A stretch of 64,000 nucleotides of DNA from Denitrovibrio sp. (GCA_002869185.1 PKTN01000001.1:62001-126000); one strand, 5' to 3'. Numbered from the stretch's first letter, positions 51,331 to 61,026 are shown. Made by a program: numbers and translations. Notes: a model not told the origin generated them from the letters alone.

Positions 51331-52041
51331 ATGGATAGGTTTATTGTAATGTTTATATATAGTGATTTTAAAATAAAGATAGTTGAAGGCGACTTTGAGG
51401 CTGCGAAAAAGATGCTTGCCGATATAGAAGTCGATGCTGAAACTTTTAATGCTCTCTCAAATGCCTCAATGTTCCTTTCTCTAGCTTTCAGATACCCAAG
51501 TGAGGATGTTTACGACACTCTCAAAGATAACTGGGAAGCTTTCGAAGATTTTATAACTGATTATTCTGACTCCAAGATCGAGCTTTATGGTGAGACTGAA
51601 ATGGAGAGCGACTATATCAAGCTTTTTGAGCAAGATATGGAAGGGAATAAGATAGTTCCTTATATATCTTACTTCACAGAAGAGAATAAGATGCTTTATG
51701 GTCAGTCTACTTTCAACATAAGAGAGTGGATGGCTGAAGAGGGCTTTGTTCTTGAAGATGATATTACTGATCTCGAAGACCACGTATATATAGTGCTTGA
51801 GTTTATGTCAGCAATATTTAAAAAGCTTGCTGATCCAGAGAATATTGAAGACTGGTATAAGTCTCTCAAAAATCTCTATAAAGTACTCGATAACTATGGA
51901 CCAGTACTCACTGATCAGTTTGGTGCTCTTGTAGCTAAACGTGATGATATGCCGTATTACAGAGACTTTGCGAGTATTCTTGTAGAGTTTGTGAAAGATA
52001 TAGATCCTATTATGGAGGATATCCTCTCTGGAGAGGAGTAA
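51331..52041 (+). CDS. TorD-family molybdoenzyme chaperone
   Basis: 236 aa, all-helical. EMESDYIKLFEQ...PYISYFTEENKMLYGQST and LEDHVYIVLEFMSAIFKKL match the TorD/DmsD chaperone pattern. Such chaperones guide Tat-dependent molybdoenzymes; the two Tat-signal catalytic subunits at 55 and 61 kb are obvious clients. No clear Shine-Dalgarno; the Met at 51349 is an alternative start. Confidence 0.85.
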   Translation: MDRFIVMFIYSDFKIKIVEGDFEAAKKMLADIEVDAETFNALSNASMFLSLAFRYPSEDVYDTLKDNWEAFEDFITDYSDSKIELYGETEMESDYIKLFEQDMEGNKIVPYISYFTEENKMLYGQSTFNIREWMAEEGFVLEDDITDLEDHVYIVLEFMSAIFKKLADPENIEDWYKSLKNLYKVLDNYGPVLTDQFGALVAKRDDMPYYRDFASILVEFVKDIDPIMEDILSGEE

Positions 52042-52089
52042 ACAATAGTTTAGTCATTTTGGCTTTTTTAAAAAGTCTTATGACATATA

Positions 52090-52112
52090 AAAAATTCTGT
52101 TACAGAATTTTT
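52090..52112 (+). terminator. Perfect stem-loop after the TorD-like gene
   Basis: AAAAATTCTG-TTA-CAGAATTTTT, AT-rich, T-rich downstream. A likely terminator. Confidence 0.6.
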
Positions 52113-52224
52113 ACCTTTTTTATTCGGATATAAGAGAGCAAATCTTAATATGTTCTCTAGGGTTTACAACGCTGATCATACAGTCGGCGGGTAAACGCAT
52201 ATATATACTTATAGGGAGTATTGT

Positions 52225-54291
52225 ATGAAGAAAGTTTTATCGTTGATTCTTCTCGTGCTGCTTGCTGCTCCATGCGCTTTTGCAGCAGACGTTACACTGG
52301 AGGAACTGAAATCTCAGATCACAGATCTTCAAGGTGAGATCACAAAAATGTCAAGACGCGTTGACAAAAATGAAGTTCACCGTATTAAGGACAAAGTGGT
52401 TCTTGGTATGGAACTCCGTACAAAGGTAGAGAGCATTGGTTATAAAGATGCTCTAGCTCTTCCACAGTATGCTAACGATATGTTAGGTCTTTGGATGAGA
52501 GGCTACATGACAACTTTCGACGCTGGGTCAAACCTTGACACTGCTGTTGATGCTATGGGTCTTACTAACGGTTTTAACGATGCATATATGAATGATGCAC
52601 AAGCTGCTGATGGACTTACTCATGGTGCTGATTTTGCTAGCCTTATGATGGGACTTAATACAGGAACTAACACTTACTCAGCTGAGTTTCTTAGTAACTA
52701 TATGGCACTCATCTCTGACCAGAACTACTTTAATGATGTTCTAGATGCCAACGCTGCATTCTATACAGCTCAAGGTGGCATGGGTACTGGTATTGGTGCT
52801 GCACTTGTTTCAGGTACAGACGCAATGACTCTTATGGGTAACCTCTCTACTATGTTCCAAGGTATGGGACAAGACGCTACTACTGCTATGCAGAATGCAC
52901 AGCAGTTCGTACAGTACGCTGTACTCCGTTACATGTTTAATGATACAAACCTTACTGCAAAAGAACTTGCTACATTCAAGTCAATGTTCAAAGGTATTGC
53001 ACCACGTAAATACAAGCAAAACAACGATTCTATCTTTACTAACAAGTTTAGACTTCGTCTTAACAGCTCTGTAAACGAGAACCTCTCTTTTACAGGTCGT
53101 CTTGCTATGTACAAAGTATGGGGCGATGCAACTGACGCTCGTTGGATGGATGGAACATATAAATCAATGTACATGGATGGAAACGCTGCTGCTGTTCCAA
53201 CTGATGACAAAATTCACCTCGAAAGAGCTTACTTCGTATACAAGAACGCAATCGGCGACGTAGACTACCACTTTTCATTCGGTAGAAGACCAGCTGCTTA
53301 CGGTCCTGGTAAAGAAAATGCTGAATACGCTCACCTTGGTGGTTCACCACTCGCTTCTATCATCCAGTGGAACTTCGATGGTATATCTCTTCAGTTTAAC
53401 TTTGAAGAAGTTATCGAATTCCTTCCTGGCTCATTCTTTAAAATCTGCTACGGTAGAGGATATGAGTCTGGCTGGGGATCAAGCAACGCTATGGGATCAA
53501 ACAACGGTCTTATCGCTACACCTTCAGTTGATGACGTAGACCTTCTTGGTTTCATCGTTAAATTCTACGATGATGAGCAATACAAACTATGGTACAACTA
53601 TGCTAGAGGCTTCGGTATGACTGATGGCTTTACTGGTACTACTGTTATGCCATTCGCAGTAACAGGTCAAAACACAGACCTTAGCGCAGATGGTTCATAC
53701 GATATATTTGAAATCGAGCCTAACTACTTCGGCGCTGCTTCTAGAACAGAAGCTACTGCTAAAGTCGGTGACATAGAGTGGCACTCACTCATGGCTCAGG
53801 GCGAAACATTCGGATTCAGCTACTTCGGTGCTGTTTCTATGTCTAAGTCTCACCCAGATGGTAGATCACTCGCTGCTATGTATCAGTTCATGGATCAAGA
53901 TACCATGCTTGGAACAGATAAGAGCAAAACTGGTAACAGTATCTGGGTTGGTATCACAACTCCTGCACTTCCATTTACTGGCGGTAAATTTGGTGTTGAA
54001 TACAACCAAGGTTCTAAGTACTGGGTTTCTATGACTGGCGCAGAGGATGACCTCGTAGGTTCTAAACTTGCTGTTCGCGGTAAAGTTTACGAAATGTACT
54101 ACCACCAGCCAATCGTAGGTAACAGACTTTTCGCAACTATCGGTTACCAACACTTCGATTACGATTACACTAACTCAGGTAGCTACCTCGGTGCTCCTGT
54201 GAAGATCGAAGATGCTAACGGTCTCAATACTATGATGGCTGTAGCTGACAAAGTTGATAAAGTTTACGCTTCATTCACATACAGATACTAA
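52225..54291 (+). CDS. DUF3373-family outer-membrane porin
   Basis: 688 aa with signal peptide (VLSLILLVLLAAPCAFA), an N-terminal coiled coil (LEELKSQITDLQGEITKMSRRVDKNE) of the kind that contacts peptidoglycan, and a long beta-strand-rich region ending in the aromatic YASFTYRY. This pattern matches DUF3373 putative porins. The codon usage is of highly expressed style. It may let substrates reach the periplasmic oxidoreductases. Confidence 0.85.
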   Translation: MKKVLSLILLVLLAAPCAFAADVTLEELKSQITDLQGEITKMSRRVDKNEVHRIKDKVVLGMELRTKVESIGYKDALALPQYANDMLGLWMRGYMTTFDAGSNLDTAVDAMGLTNGFNDAYMNDAQAADGLTHGADFASLMMGLNTGTNTYSAEFLSNYMALISDQNYFNDVLDANAAFYTAQGGMGTGIGAALVSGTDAMTLMGNLSTMFQGMGQDATTAMQNAQQFVQYAVLRYMFNDTNLTAKELATFKSMFKGIAPRKYKQNNDSIFTNKFRLRLNSSVNENLSFTGRLAMYKVWGDATDARWMDGTYKSMYMDGNAAAVPTDDKIHLERAYFVYKNAIGDVDYHFSFGRRPAAYGPGKENAEYAHLGGSPLASIIQWNFDGISLQFNFEEVIEFLPGSFFKICYGRGYESGWGSSNAMGSNNGLIATPSVDDVDLLGFIVKFYDDEQYKLWYNYARGFGMTDGFTGTTVMPFAVTGQNTDLSADGSYDIFEIEPNYFGAASRTEATAKVGDIEWHSLMAQGETFGFSYFGAVSMSKSHPDGRSLAAMYQFMDQDTMLGTDKSKTGNSIWVGITTPALPFTGGKFGVEYNQGSKYWVSMTGAEDDLVGSKLAVRGKVYEMYYHQPIVGNRLFATIGYQHFDYDYTNSGSYLGAPVKIEDANGLNTMMAVADKVDKVYASFTYRY

Positions 54292-54323
54292 TCTGCTGAA
54301 TAAAGCTTAAGTTATAACTTAAA

Positions 54324-54353
54324 GGCAGCTCAATTATGGGCTGCCTTTTTTAG
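54324..54353 (+). terminator. Terminator of the porin gene
   Basis: AGGCAGC...GGCTGCCTTTTTT stem-loop about 35 bp after the stop codon. Confidence 0.87.
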
Positions 54354-54585
54354 TTTTATAGAGGTGCATTGAATACACAATCTAATGCGCACAAGAGACT
54401 AAATTAGTACTATTGAATTTATTGATATTTCATGAAAAAAACAGAGTTTTACAATAATAATAATTATTATTTAGGTGTTTATGGGCATAAATAGGCATAT
54501 GCTCTATATAATACAAAGATATTTTTTTTGGAATATTTAATAATTATGAGCATACACCCAAAACTAAACGATGTTTTATTTTGTG

Positions 54586-54613
54586 TTGACGAATGCCCTA
54601 AATGAGATATAAT
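54586..54613 (+). promoter_or_regulatory. Sigma-70 promoter with operator in the spacer
   Basis: TTGACG - 16 bp - TATAAT. The spacer contains AATGCCCTA, the reverse of the TAGGGCATT half-site, suggesting autoregulation of the DUF134 gene. Confidence 0.65.
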
Positions 54614-54656
54614 TTCTAATATAGTCAAAATTTTTATTTATTAAGTAGGTGGTGAT

Positions 54657-55121
54657 ATGGCTCGCCCTCCAAAAAAAAGATATGTCAAACACAGACTCTC
54701 TTACAAAGAGTTCGGTCCTCTAGATATAGAGGTCGATATTGAAGATGAGTCTAAGGTAGTGTCTCTTACTGCGGATCAGCTTGAAGCTATGAGGTTAGCA
54801 GACCTTGAAGGTATGTCTCATAACGATGCAGCTGAGTTCATGAAGGTTTCCCGTCAGACATTTGGTCGCATCATAGAACAGGCTAGACAGTCTGTTACTC
54901 TAGCACTTATTAATGGCAAAGTACTGAAGGTAGAGTGTGATTCTAATATTGAATTCATCGACCGTGAGGTAAAATGTATCGAGTGTGGCTGTGAGTGGAT
55001 GCTAGCAGGTGACAAGTCAGAAAAGAAGGTAGTATGTACCTCTTGTGGGTCTGGTGAGGTTATCAAGCGTGCAAGATGTGGTAAGCACTGCGAATGTCCT
55101 TTAAGGATTAATAAAGACTAA
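54657..55121 (+). CDS. DUF134-family DNA-binding regulator
   Basis: 154 aa with the family N-terminus MARPPKKRYV, a helix-turn-helix (LEAMRLADLEGMSHNDAAEFMKVSRQTFGRIIEQA) and a C-terminal zinc-ribbon-like domain (CIECGCEW...CTSCGSGEV...CGKHCECP). Family members are putative regulators with few studied cases. It sits directly upstream of molybdoenzyme cluster A, and TTATGRGCATA-like sites surround both. Target genes are inferred. Confidence 0.87.
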   Translation: MARPPKKRYVKHRLSYKEFGPLDIEVDIEDESKVVSLTADQLEAMRLADLEGMSHNDAAEFMKVSRQTFGRIIEQARQSVTLALINGKVLKVECDSNIEFIDREVKCIECGCEWMLAGDKSEKKVVCTSCGSGEVIKRARCGKHCECPLRINKD

Positions 55122-55136
55122 TTGTCTTTATTAATC
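55106..55136. terminator. Perfect inverted repeat after the DUF134 gene
   Basis: GATTAATAAAGAC-TAATT-GTCTTTATTAATC, 13-bp arms, overlapping the stop codon region. Probable terminator though the following T-run is weak. Confidence 0.5.
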
Positions 55137-55240
55137 GTCTTCTTCTTGTATTTCCGTTTTTTCAAAATTCTAACAATATTTTTATGAGCAAAAGACAATT
55201 ATAACCTTGTTATAATACTATTATAGTCTGAAAAAGGTAA

Positions 55241-55260
55241 TTATGGGCATATGCCATAAA
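55241..55260. promoter_or_regulatory. DUF134-type site upstream of molybdoenzyme A
   Basis: TTATGGGCATATGCCATAAA, an almost perfect palindrome formed by two TTATGG-GCAT half-sites. A further TTTATGAGCA lies at 55181. It is 26 bp upstream of the promoter at 55287. Confidence 0.55.
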
Positions 55261-55286
55261 GTACTGATATTAAAGAATATTTATGG

Positions 55287-55315
55287 TTGACAGTTATTGT
55301 CAATGGTTTTATTAT
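55287..55315 (+). promoter_or_regulatory. Sigma-70 promoter of molybdoenzyme cluster A
   Basis: TTGACA - 17 bp - TATTAT. The -35 box is part of an inverted repeat TTGACA-GTTAT-TGTCAA, a possible additional operator. About 50 bp before the ATG. Confidence 0.65.
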
Positions 55316-55364
55316 TCGGATATACAATTTTAGCGAATTTAACGATCCTGTTTCGGAGGCGTAT

Positions 55365-57689
55365 ATGTTTATTAAGAACCCAAAGTTGTCAAGGCGTCGG
55401 TTCCTTGCTGCAGGTGGTGCGGCTGCCACAGTTATAGCTGTTGGCTCCAACATGTCTGTTATGAAGGCTGTAGCATCATCTGAACCTAAAAAAACCGGTA
55501 AAGGTGGCACCAAACACATTAAGAGTTGCTGTTCTGTCTGCGTTAATAAGTGCGGATTTATAGCAGAAGTTAATAATGGTGTTATCAGAAAACTCAACCC
55601 AAACCCAAAGTTTTTCAAATCAAGAGGAATGCTCTGTGCTAGAGGAAATGCTGGTGCAAAAATTCCTTAGGATCCAGATCGTCTCAAGTACCCACTTATG
55701 AGAGTAGGTGAAAGAGGAGAAGGAAAGTGGAAAAAAGTCTCTTGGGATGAAGCATTCGACTATATCACTGATAAAGTTGTAAAGCTCGTCAGAGAAGAGA
55801 AAAACAGATCTACTATTGCTTTTGCATCAACGGAAGGTATGCAAGAGGAATTCTTTGTAGATCTAGCAAACATTGTAGGGTCACAAAACACAGTTAGACA
55901 CCCTACACTTTGTCTAGCGTCAAACATCCAAGGTTATGCATCAGTTTATGGTACATTTCCAGATGCTGACCTCGTAAACGCCAAATTTGTTATTATGGCA
56001 GGAGCTAATAGAGCGGAAGCTATCATTACTCCTGATACTATAGACATGGCGAAGAACAAGCGCAATCAGACACTAGTATGTATTGATCCTAGGGCTACTA
56101 AAACTACTGCTATGGCAGACAAATGGTATCCTATTAAACCTGGTACTGACCTTGCACTCGTTCTAACAATCATCAACTACATTATATCTAACAACCTTTA
56201 CGATGCAGAATTCGTAAAAGAGTGGACTGTAGGATTTGACGAACTCAAAGAGAGCGTTAAACACTACTCTGTAGATTGGTGTGCAAAAGAGACTGAAATT
56301 GAAGCTAAAGAGATCGTATGGATGGCTGAGGAGTTCGCTAAGAACGCTCCAGAGTCTGTATGGTATCCTGGTAGAAGAAGTTCTTTCTTCGTAAACGACG
56401 TTTACCTTAGAAGAGCTGCTGCTATCCTTAACGCTATTGTAGGCGCATGGGATAAGAAGGGTGGACTTGTTCCTAAGTCAGCTGTAAAGCTTGCTAAGCA
56501 CGAAGTCCTCTTCCCTTACTTCGATTGGTCTGAACCAAGAATTGATGTAGGTAAATTTTGTTTTATCGATGGTCTTGTTCCTGATCACGAAAAAACAGAT
56601 GCTGGTCTTCCATCAGACTCGTGTGCATATCTTTCAGAGAAGGATGGTTCATGGCCGGTATTTAGAGAGGCTATCCTTAATAAAGAGCCTTACCCTGTTA
56701 GAGGTATGTTTGTTTACAAGCAGAACCCTGTTGAATCAGTTCCTAACAGAGCTAAAACATTAGAAATGCTTAAAGGGCTCGACTTTATCTGTACGATAGA
56801 TGTAGCAATGAGTGACACAGCTTTCTACTCAGATATCGTTCTTCCTGAATCAACATATCTTGAGCGTTGGGATCCAGCCCATAACCTTAGCGGACTTCAG
56901 CCTATCGTTGTTTTCCGTCAGCCGGTTATCGAGCCTCTTCACGACACTAAGCCTATGTTTGATATAATGTGTAAGCTTGCACACAAACTTATGGATAGGA
57001 AAGAATTCTGGGAAGATACATCAGAAGAAGATCTTGAGCTTTTTAGAGAGGGATGTCTTGAGAGACTTACTTCTAACCCTGTAAAATCATTTATTCATCA
57101 TCAAATGTCTAAATATCCTGGCGGATACGAGAAACTTATGGAAGACGGATGTTTCGCAATCCATGATGAACCTGTATTCGGACAGACCTATAAAAAGGGT
57201 AGACTAAAGACTAGAACTGGTAAAATTGAGATTTTCTCTCAGAGATACCTTGATAAAGGTCTTAACCCTCTGCCTGCATACTCTAAACACGAAGAGCCAA
57301 AGTCTGGCGAGTTTAGGTTTGTTGTAGGAAGACATGGTCAATTCACACACGCAAACACTCAAAACAACATGTGGCTTCTTGAAGCTTACGGTGAAACTGA
57401 GAACTCTATCTGGATAAACGCTAAGGTTGCAAGAGAAAGAGGTCTTAGAACTGGCGATTACGTGAAAGTTAAGAGTGAAGTTGGCGAGCAGACTATTAAA
57501 GTTCTGGCAACAGAGTTTATTAGAGAAGACGTTGTCTATTATCTTCACGGATTTGGCAGATTGTCTCAAGGGCTCACTAACATCTATAAAAAGGGTGCGT
57601 CAGACGCAGCTATTATCAAAGATTATGTTGATACAATCTCTGGTAACGCAGCACTACACGAAACCTTTGTAACAGTAGAAAAAGTGTGA
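55365..57689 (+). pseudogene. Psr/Phs-like molybdopterin oxidoreductase A, interrupted by an in-frame TAG
   Basis: The true start is the ATG at 55365 (Tat signal SRRRFLAAGG, GGAGG upstream). One reading frame runs to 57689 but is broken by TAG at 55668-55670, so the track shows two ORFs. At this place the homologue at 61413 has EEPYNPERL where this gene reads KIP-stop-DPDRL, so TAG replaces the Tyr codon. Everything after is intact and highly similar: [4Fe-4S] Cys (CSVCVNKC...MLCARG), probable Mo-ligand Cys in RHPTLCLAS. Nonsense mutation, sequencing error or amber readthrough cannot be separated here. Likely substrates are sulfur compounds such as polysulfide or thiosulfate. Confidence 0.82.
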
Positions 57690-57702
57690 GGGATAAAGAG
57701 AT

Positions 57703-58260
57703 ATGAGTAACAAAAAATACGCAATAATACTAGATGATACACTCTGTATAGACTGTAAGGCGTGTACAGTAGCATGTAAATGCGAAAATCACGTTCCTGC
57801 GGGCTTTTATGAGTATCGTAACTGGGTTGGCGAAGTAGAGAACAAGAAAGCTGTTTTCCCAAATATCAGCAGAAAGTTCCGTCCTAGCCAATGCCAACAG
57901 TGTGATAACCCTCCATGTGTGCATGTTTGCCCTACAAGAGCATCCTACCAGACAGAAGATGGTGTTGTCCTCGTTGATTATCACAAATGTATACTTTGTA
58001 AATACTGTATGACAGCATGCCCATACGATGCTCGTTATGAGAATACAGATATACATGCGATTGATAAATGTACTTTCTGCTACCACAGGCTGGCTGAAGG
58101 TAGAGAACCTGCATGTGTTGAAACTTGTCCTCCTAAGGTTAGAAAATTTGTTGACCTTATGGATGCAGACGGTGAGGGGAATAAAATTCTCCAGACAACA
58201 CAAACAGAGGTTCAAAAACCTGAAAAGGGTACTAACCCTAAACTCTTCTACATTAAGTAA
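57703..58260 (+). CDS. 4Fe-4S ferredoxin subunit of molybdoenzyme A (PsrB/PhsB-like)
   Basis: 185 aa with four cysteine clusters (CIDCKACTVACKCEN; CQQCDNPPCVHVCP; CILCKYCMTACP; CTFC...CVETCP), so four [4Fe-4S] centres. No signal peptide: it would be exported with the Tat-dependent catalytic subunit. 13 bp after the catalytic gene. Confidence 0.93.
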   Translation: MSNKKYAIILDDTLCIDCKACTVACKCENHVPAGFYEYRNWVGEVENKKAVFPNISRKFRPSQCQQCDNPPCVHVCPTRASYQTEDGVVLVDYHKCILCKYCMTACPYDARYENTDIHAIDKCTFCYHRLAEGREPACVETCPPKVRKFVDLMDADGEGNKILQTTQTEVQKPEKGTNPKLFYIK

Positions 58261-58274
58261 TTTTGGAGGAAAGA

Positions 58275-59462
58275 ATGTCCAGCACAGAAGCAGCAAAAAG
58301 CCATTCAGACATGTTCAATGGCAATAAAAATATACCAATGCCACTCATTGGGTTGCTCATAGCAATCAGTTTGATGGGGCTCTATGGTGTATTTAACATC
58401 ATGACTAAGGGTCATGCAGCGTCTCTTGGAACGACAAAGACTGTTCCTTGGGGACTTTTGATTTCAACTTATGTATTTTTCGTAGTGTCAAGTACAGGTC
58501 TATGTTTGATCTCGTCAATGGGGCACGTATTTAAAATAGAGAAATATGAAGTAATAGGAAAAAGAGCAATCGTTCTAGCTATTCTTACGATCCTTTGTGG
58601 ATTTGGTGTAATAGCAACAGAGATTGGTCACCCTATAAGAATGGCGATATATAACGTTATATCTCCAAACCTTTTCTCCGCTATCTGGTGGATGGGTACA
58701 CTTTATGGTATCTACCTCATGTGTATCATTGCAGAGTTCTACTTCCTTATGACACACAACCATAAGGGTGGTTACTATGCAGGTCTTGCAGGTTTTATAG
58801 CAGGTATTTCTGCTCACTCAAACCTTGGTGCAGTTTTTGGTTTCCTCGAAGCGAGACCATTCTGGCACGGACCATATCTACCGATATACTTTATCCTTTC
58901 AGCGCTTATCTCTGGTTGTGCTCTCGTTATAATTATCTTTAACGTTGCATATAAAGGGGAAGCTAATATGCCTGCTAAGGCTAAAGAAGCACTCCTGGGG
59001 ATCGCTAAGATATTTGGACTCCTTCTTGGTATCATCATATTCTTTGATATCTGGAAAGTTCTTACATCTGTATACGGTGCTCCACCTGAAAAGTATCAGA
59101 CTGTTATGGCTATGATCTCAGGACCATTGTCAGTTAATTTCTGGTTCTTTGAGATTCTGCTTGGAATGCTTATTCCATTCTGTATCATCCTTGCTACTAA
59201 AGGTAGAAGTATTAAAGCAGCTCTTGTCGCTTCTTGCTCAGCCGTTGTTGGTATCTTCTTTATGAGATACGACCTTGTAGTTGCTGGTCAGCTCTTTCCT
59301 ATGAGAGAAGCTACAGCAGGCTCAAGAGTTCAAGGTGTTGTAGAAGGATTAGCTGTATATACTCCAAGTGCGTCCGAGATTACAATAGTAGCTGGCGCGA
59401 TAGTTCTTTGTGCAGGTCTTTATCTTGCAGCAGAGAGGTTCCTCAACCTTACTGAGGATTAA
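58275..59462 (+). CDS. NrfD/PsrC-like membrane subunit of molybdoenzyme A
   Basis: 395 aa from the ATG after TTGGAGG; the track's TTG is part of that Shine-Dalgarno. About nine or ten membrane helices. Exchanges electrons with the quinone pool. Last gene of the cluster, followed by a terminator. Confidence 0.9.
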   Translation: MSSTEAAKSHSDMFNGNKNIPMPLIGLLIAISLMGLYGVFNIMTKGHAASLGTTKTVPWGLLISTYVFFVVSSTGLCLISSMGHVFKIEKYEVIGKRAIVLAILTILCGFGVIATEIGHPIRMAIYNVISPNLFSAIWWMGTLYGIYLMCIIAEFYFLMTHNHKGGYYAGLAGFIAGISAHSNLGAVFGFLEARPFWHGPYLPIYFILSALISGCALVIIIFNVAYKGEANMPAKAKEALLGIAKIFGLLLGIIIFFDIWKVLTSVYGAPPEKYQTVMAMISGPLSVNFWFFEILLGMLIPFCIILATKGRSIKAALVASCSAVVGIFFMRYDLVVAGQLFPMREATAGSRVQGVVEGLAVYTPSASEITIVAGAIVLCAGLYLAAERFLNLTED

Positions 59463-59473
59463 TATTTGTAAAA

Positions 59474-59513
59474 AAGCAGAGGTCGCGAAAGCGGCTTCTG
59501 CTATTTTTTTAAA
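59474..59513 (+). terminator. Terminator of cluster A
   Basis: AGCAGAGGTCGC-GAAA-GCGGCTTCTGCT then TATTTTTTT. Confidence 0.88.
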
Positions 59514-59571
59514 CATTTAAGTTTTTGTCATTGGCTAAAAACCTATATATGACAACAACTTAACAGGGCGG

Positions 59572-59582
59572 TTATGAGCTTT
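59572..59582. promoter_or_regulatory. DUF134-type half-site upstream of the binding protein
   Basis: TTATGAGCTTT, 68 bp before the binding-protein ATG. It is followed by the inverted repeat TTTTGCGT/AACGCAAAA. Weaker match than the other sites. Confidence 0.35.
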
Positions 59583-59649
59583 TGCGTAATACAAAAACGC
59601 AAAATAGAGACATAGGGAAACCCATTTATTTAACCGAGAGGTGTTTATT

Positions 59650-60606
59650 ATGAGACGTTTAGCAATTTTTCTAGTAACAGTGCTTGTTATGGTTATGAGC
59701 ACGGGACTCGCGTATTCAGAGACAGTACTTAAGGTAACACTACCTAAAAGCTATGAAGCTGTGTTCACAGAGCTTGCCCAAAACTTCCTAAAGGATGAGG
59801 GGATCAAAATCAGAATGACAAGTACTTGCAGTGGTAAGGCAGCAAAGGAGGTTAAGGACTACGGTATGTATATCGACCTTGTAATCAGTGCTGACTACAC
59901 CATTATTGATGAGGAACTTATTGGAAATAAGTTTGCTGATTGGAATATGCTATTTGCTAAAAACGAGATGGTTCTCGGTTACACAAATAAGAGTAAGCAC
60001 GGTAAATCAATCACTGCTTCTAACTGGGCGAAAACAGTTTCTAAGAAAGGTGTAAAATTTGCGCTTTCTGCTGCTGGTGATGAGCCTTGTGGTTACAGAG
60101 CTATGTTAGTTCTTCAGCTTGCTGAAAAGTATTACAACATGCCAGGATTTGCAAAAGGTATAGTTGATAAAGCTCTCTATGAAAAGAAGAGTGATATTGA
60201 TGTGGTTAAAGATCTAACCTCAAATAAAGTAGATTATATAGTTACATATAAATCATATGCTATAGAGCATGGATTAAAGTATCTTGAGCTCCCTAAAGAG
60301 ATAAACCTCTTTTCAGCTAGATATGCAGATATAAGAAAGGATGTTGCTGTTGATTTTAAAATGAAAGGTATGGATAAAGCTAAGTTTGATGCGTCTTGCA
60401 TATACTATAGTATGACAATACCTTCAACTGTTCAGCACAGACCAGAAGCTGTAAAGCTTGTGAAGTACCTTAAGTCTGATGCGGCTGCGAAAGTGATGGA
60501 GAAGCATGGTTTTTTTATTATCTGTTCGCCAATGGTGACTGGAAGTGTCGATAAGCTTGATAAGCCTCTAAGGGCTGGAACTGTTCACGCAACAAGATTA
60601 AATTAA
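59650..60606 (+). CDS. WtpA/ModA-like tungstate or molybdate binding protein
   Basis: 318 aa from MRRLAIFLVTVLVM with a signal peptide. The type II binding-protein pattern TVLKVTLPKSYEAVFTELAQNF...SADYTIID...ALSAAGDEPCGYRAMLVLQLAEKYY resembles WtpA. No permease or ATPase is adjacent. Its location between two molybdopterin enzyme clusters supports a Mo/W or oxyanion ligand, but the ligand could also be the enzyme's substrate. Confidence 0.78.
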   Translation: MRRLAIFLVTVLVMVMSTGLAYSETVLKVTLPKSYEAVFTELAQNFLKDEGIKIRMTSTCSGKAAKEVKDYGMYIDLVISADYTIIDEELIGNKFADWNMLFAKNEMVLGYTNKSKHGKSITASNWAKTVSKKGVKFALSAAGDEPCGYRAMLVLQLAEKYYNMPGFAKGIVDKALYEKKSDIDVVKDLTSNKVDYIVTYKSYAIEHGLKYLELPKEINLFSARYADIRKDVAVDFKMKGMDKAKFDASCIYYSMTIPSTVQHRPEAVKLVKYLKSDAAAKVMEKHGFFIICSPMVTGSVDKLDKPLRAGTVHATRLN

Positions 60607-60616
60607 GGGGGCAATC

Positions 60617-60973
60617 ATGAAAAAGATAACAACATTAATAATGATATTAGCTATTTCACTAATTTCTGTAGTAGCATTTGCCTCGACGCATGATGGTGGT
60701 CGTCAGGTATGGAAGAAAAACTGTCGTGTGGCTTGCCATGATGGCAAAACACCTGGTAGCCCTGTACTTTCGCCAGACTCTAAGACGCAGTACCAGTGGA
60801 AGAACAGTTTTGCAAATAATAGAAACTACATCCTGAAATTTCATACTAAAGGTGAAGTGGACAAGATTAATTCAAAACAATGGGAAGCTATTTATGATTT
60901 CGTGTCACATCATGCACATGATTCAAACAATCCCGAAGATTGCATGGGAGCTACAGGTGCGTTAGTTAACTAA
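60617..60973 (+). CDS. Small cytochrome-like protein with a CX3CH motif
   Basis: 118 aa with signal peptide (MILAISLISVVAFA). The heme-type site reads NCRVACHDGK, i.e. CX3CH instead of CXXCH. Paralogue of the gene at 48626, which lost the motif altogether. Conserved C-terminal Cys (NPEDC). Starts 10 bp after the binding-protein gene and is followed by a terminator, so the two form an operon. Heme binding is uncertain. Confidence 0.8.
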   Translation: MKKITTLIMILAISLISVVAFASTHDGGRQVWKKNCRVACHDGKTPGSPVLSPDSKTQYQWKNSFANNRNYILKFHTKGEVDKINSKQWEAIYDFVSHHAHDSNNPEDCMGATGALVN

Positions 60974-60991
60974 CCTGTTTGTGAAATAATA

Positions 60992-61026
60992 TTTAAGCCA
61001 GGGCATTTGCTCTGGCTTTTTTTTTG
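60992..61026 (+). terminator. Terminator after the CX3CH protein gene
   Basis: AGCCAGGGC-ATTT-GCTCTGGCT followed by nine T. Confidence 0.9.

Larger units (their letters stand above)
54292..54656. promoter_or_regulatory. Control region of the DUF134 regulator gene
   Basis: 365 bp, no ORF. After the porin terminator it holds TATGGGCATA (54480-54489), GGCATATGCTC (54494-54504), TTATGAGCATAC (54544-54555) and a promoter whose spacer contains AATGCCCTA. These are variants of one element, TTATGRGCATA, in both orientations. Confidence 0.65.

Noticed and set aside
55668-55670. Pyrrolysine codon or selenocysteine-like recoding in molybdoenzyme A
   Set aside because: The aligned residue in the paralogue is Tyr, the codon is TAG not TGA, and no Pyl genes are in the window; a mutation or error is simpler.
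57730-58296. 188-aa minus-strand ORF over the ferredoxin subunit
   Set aside because: Mirror of the Cys-rich plus-strand gene; cysteine and phenylalanine bias reflects the antisense of real codons.
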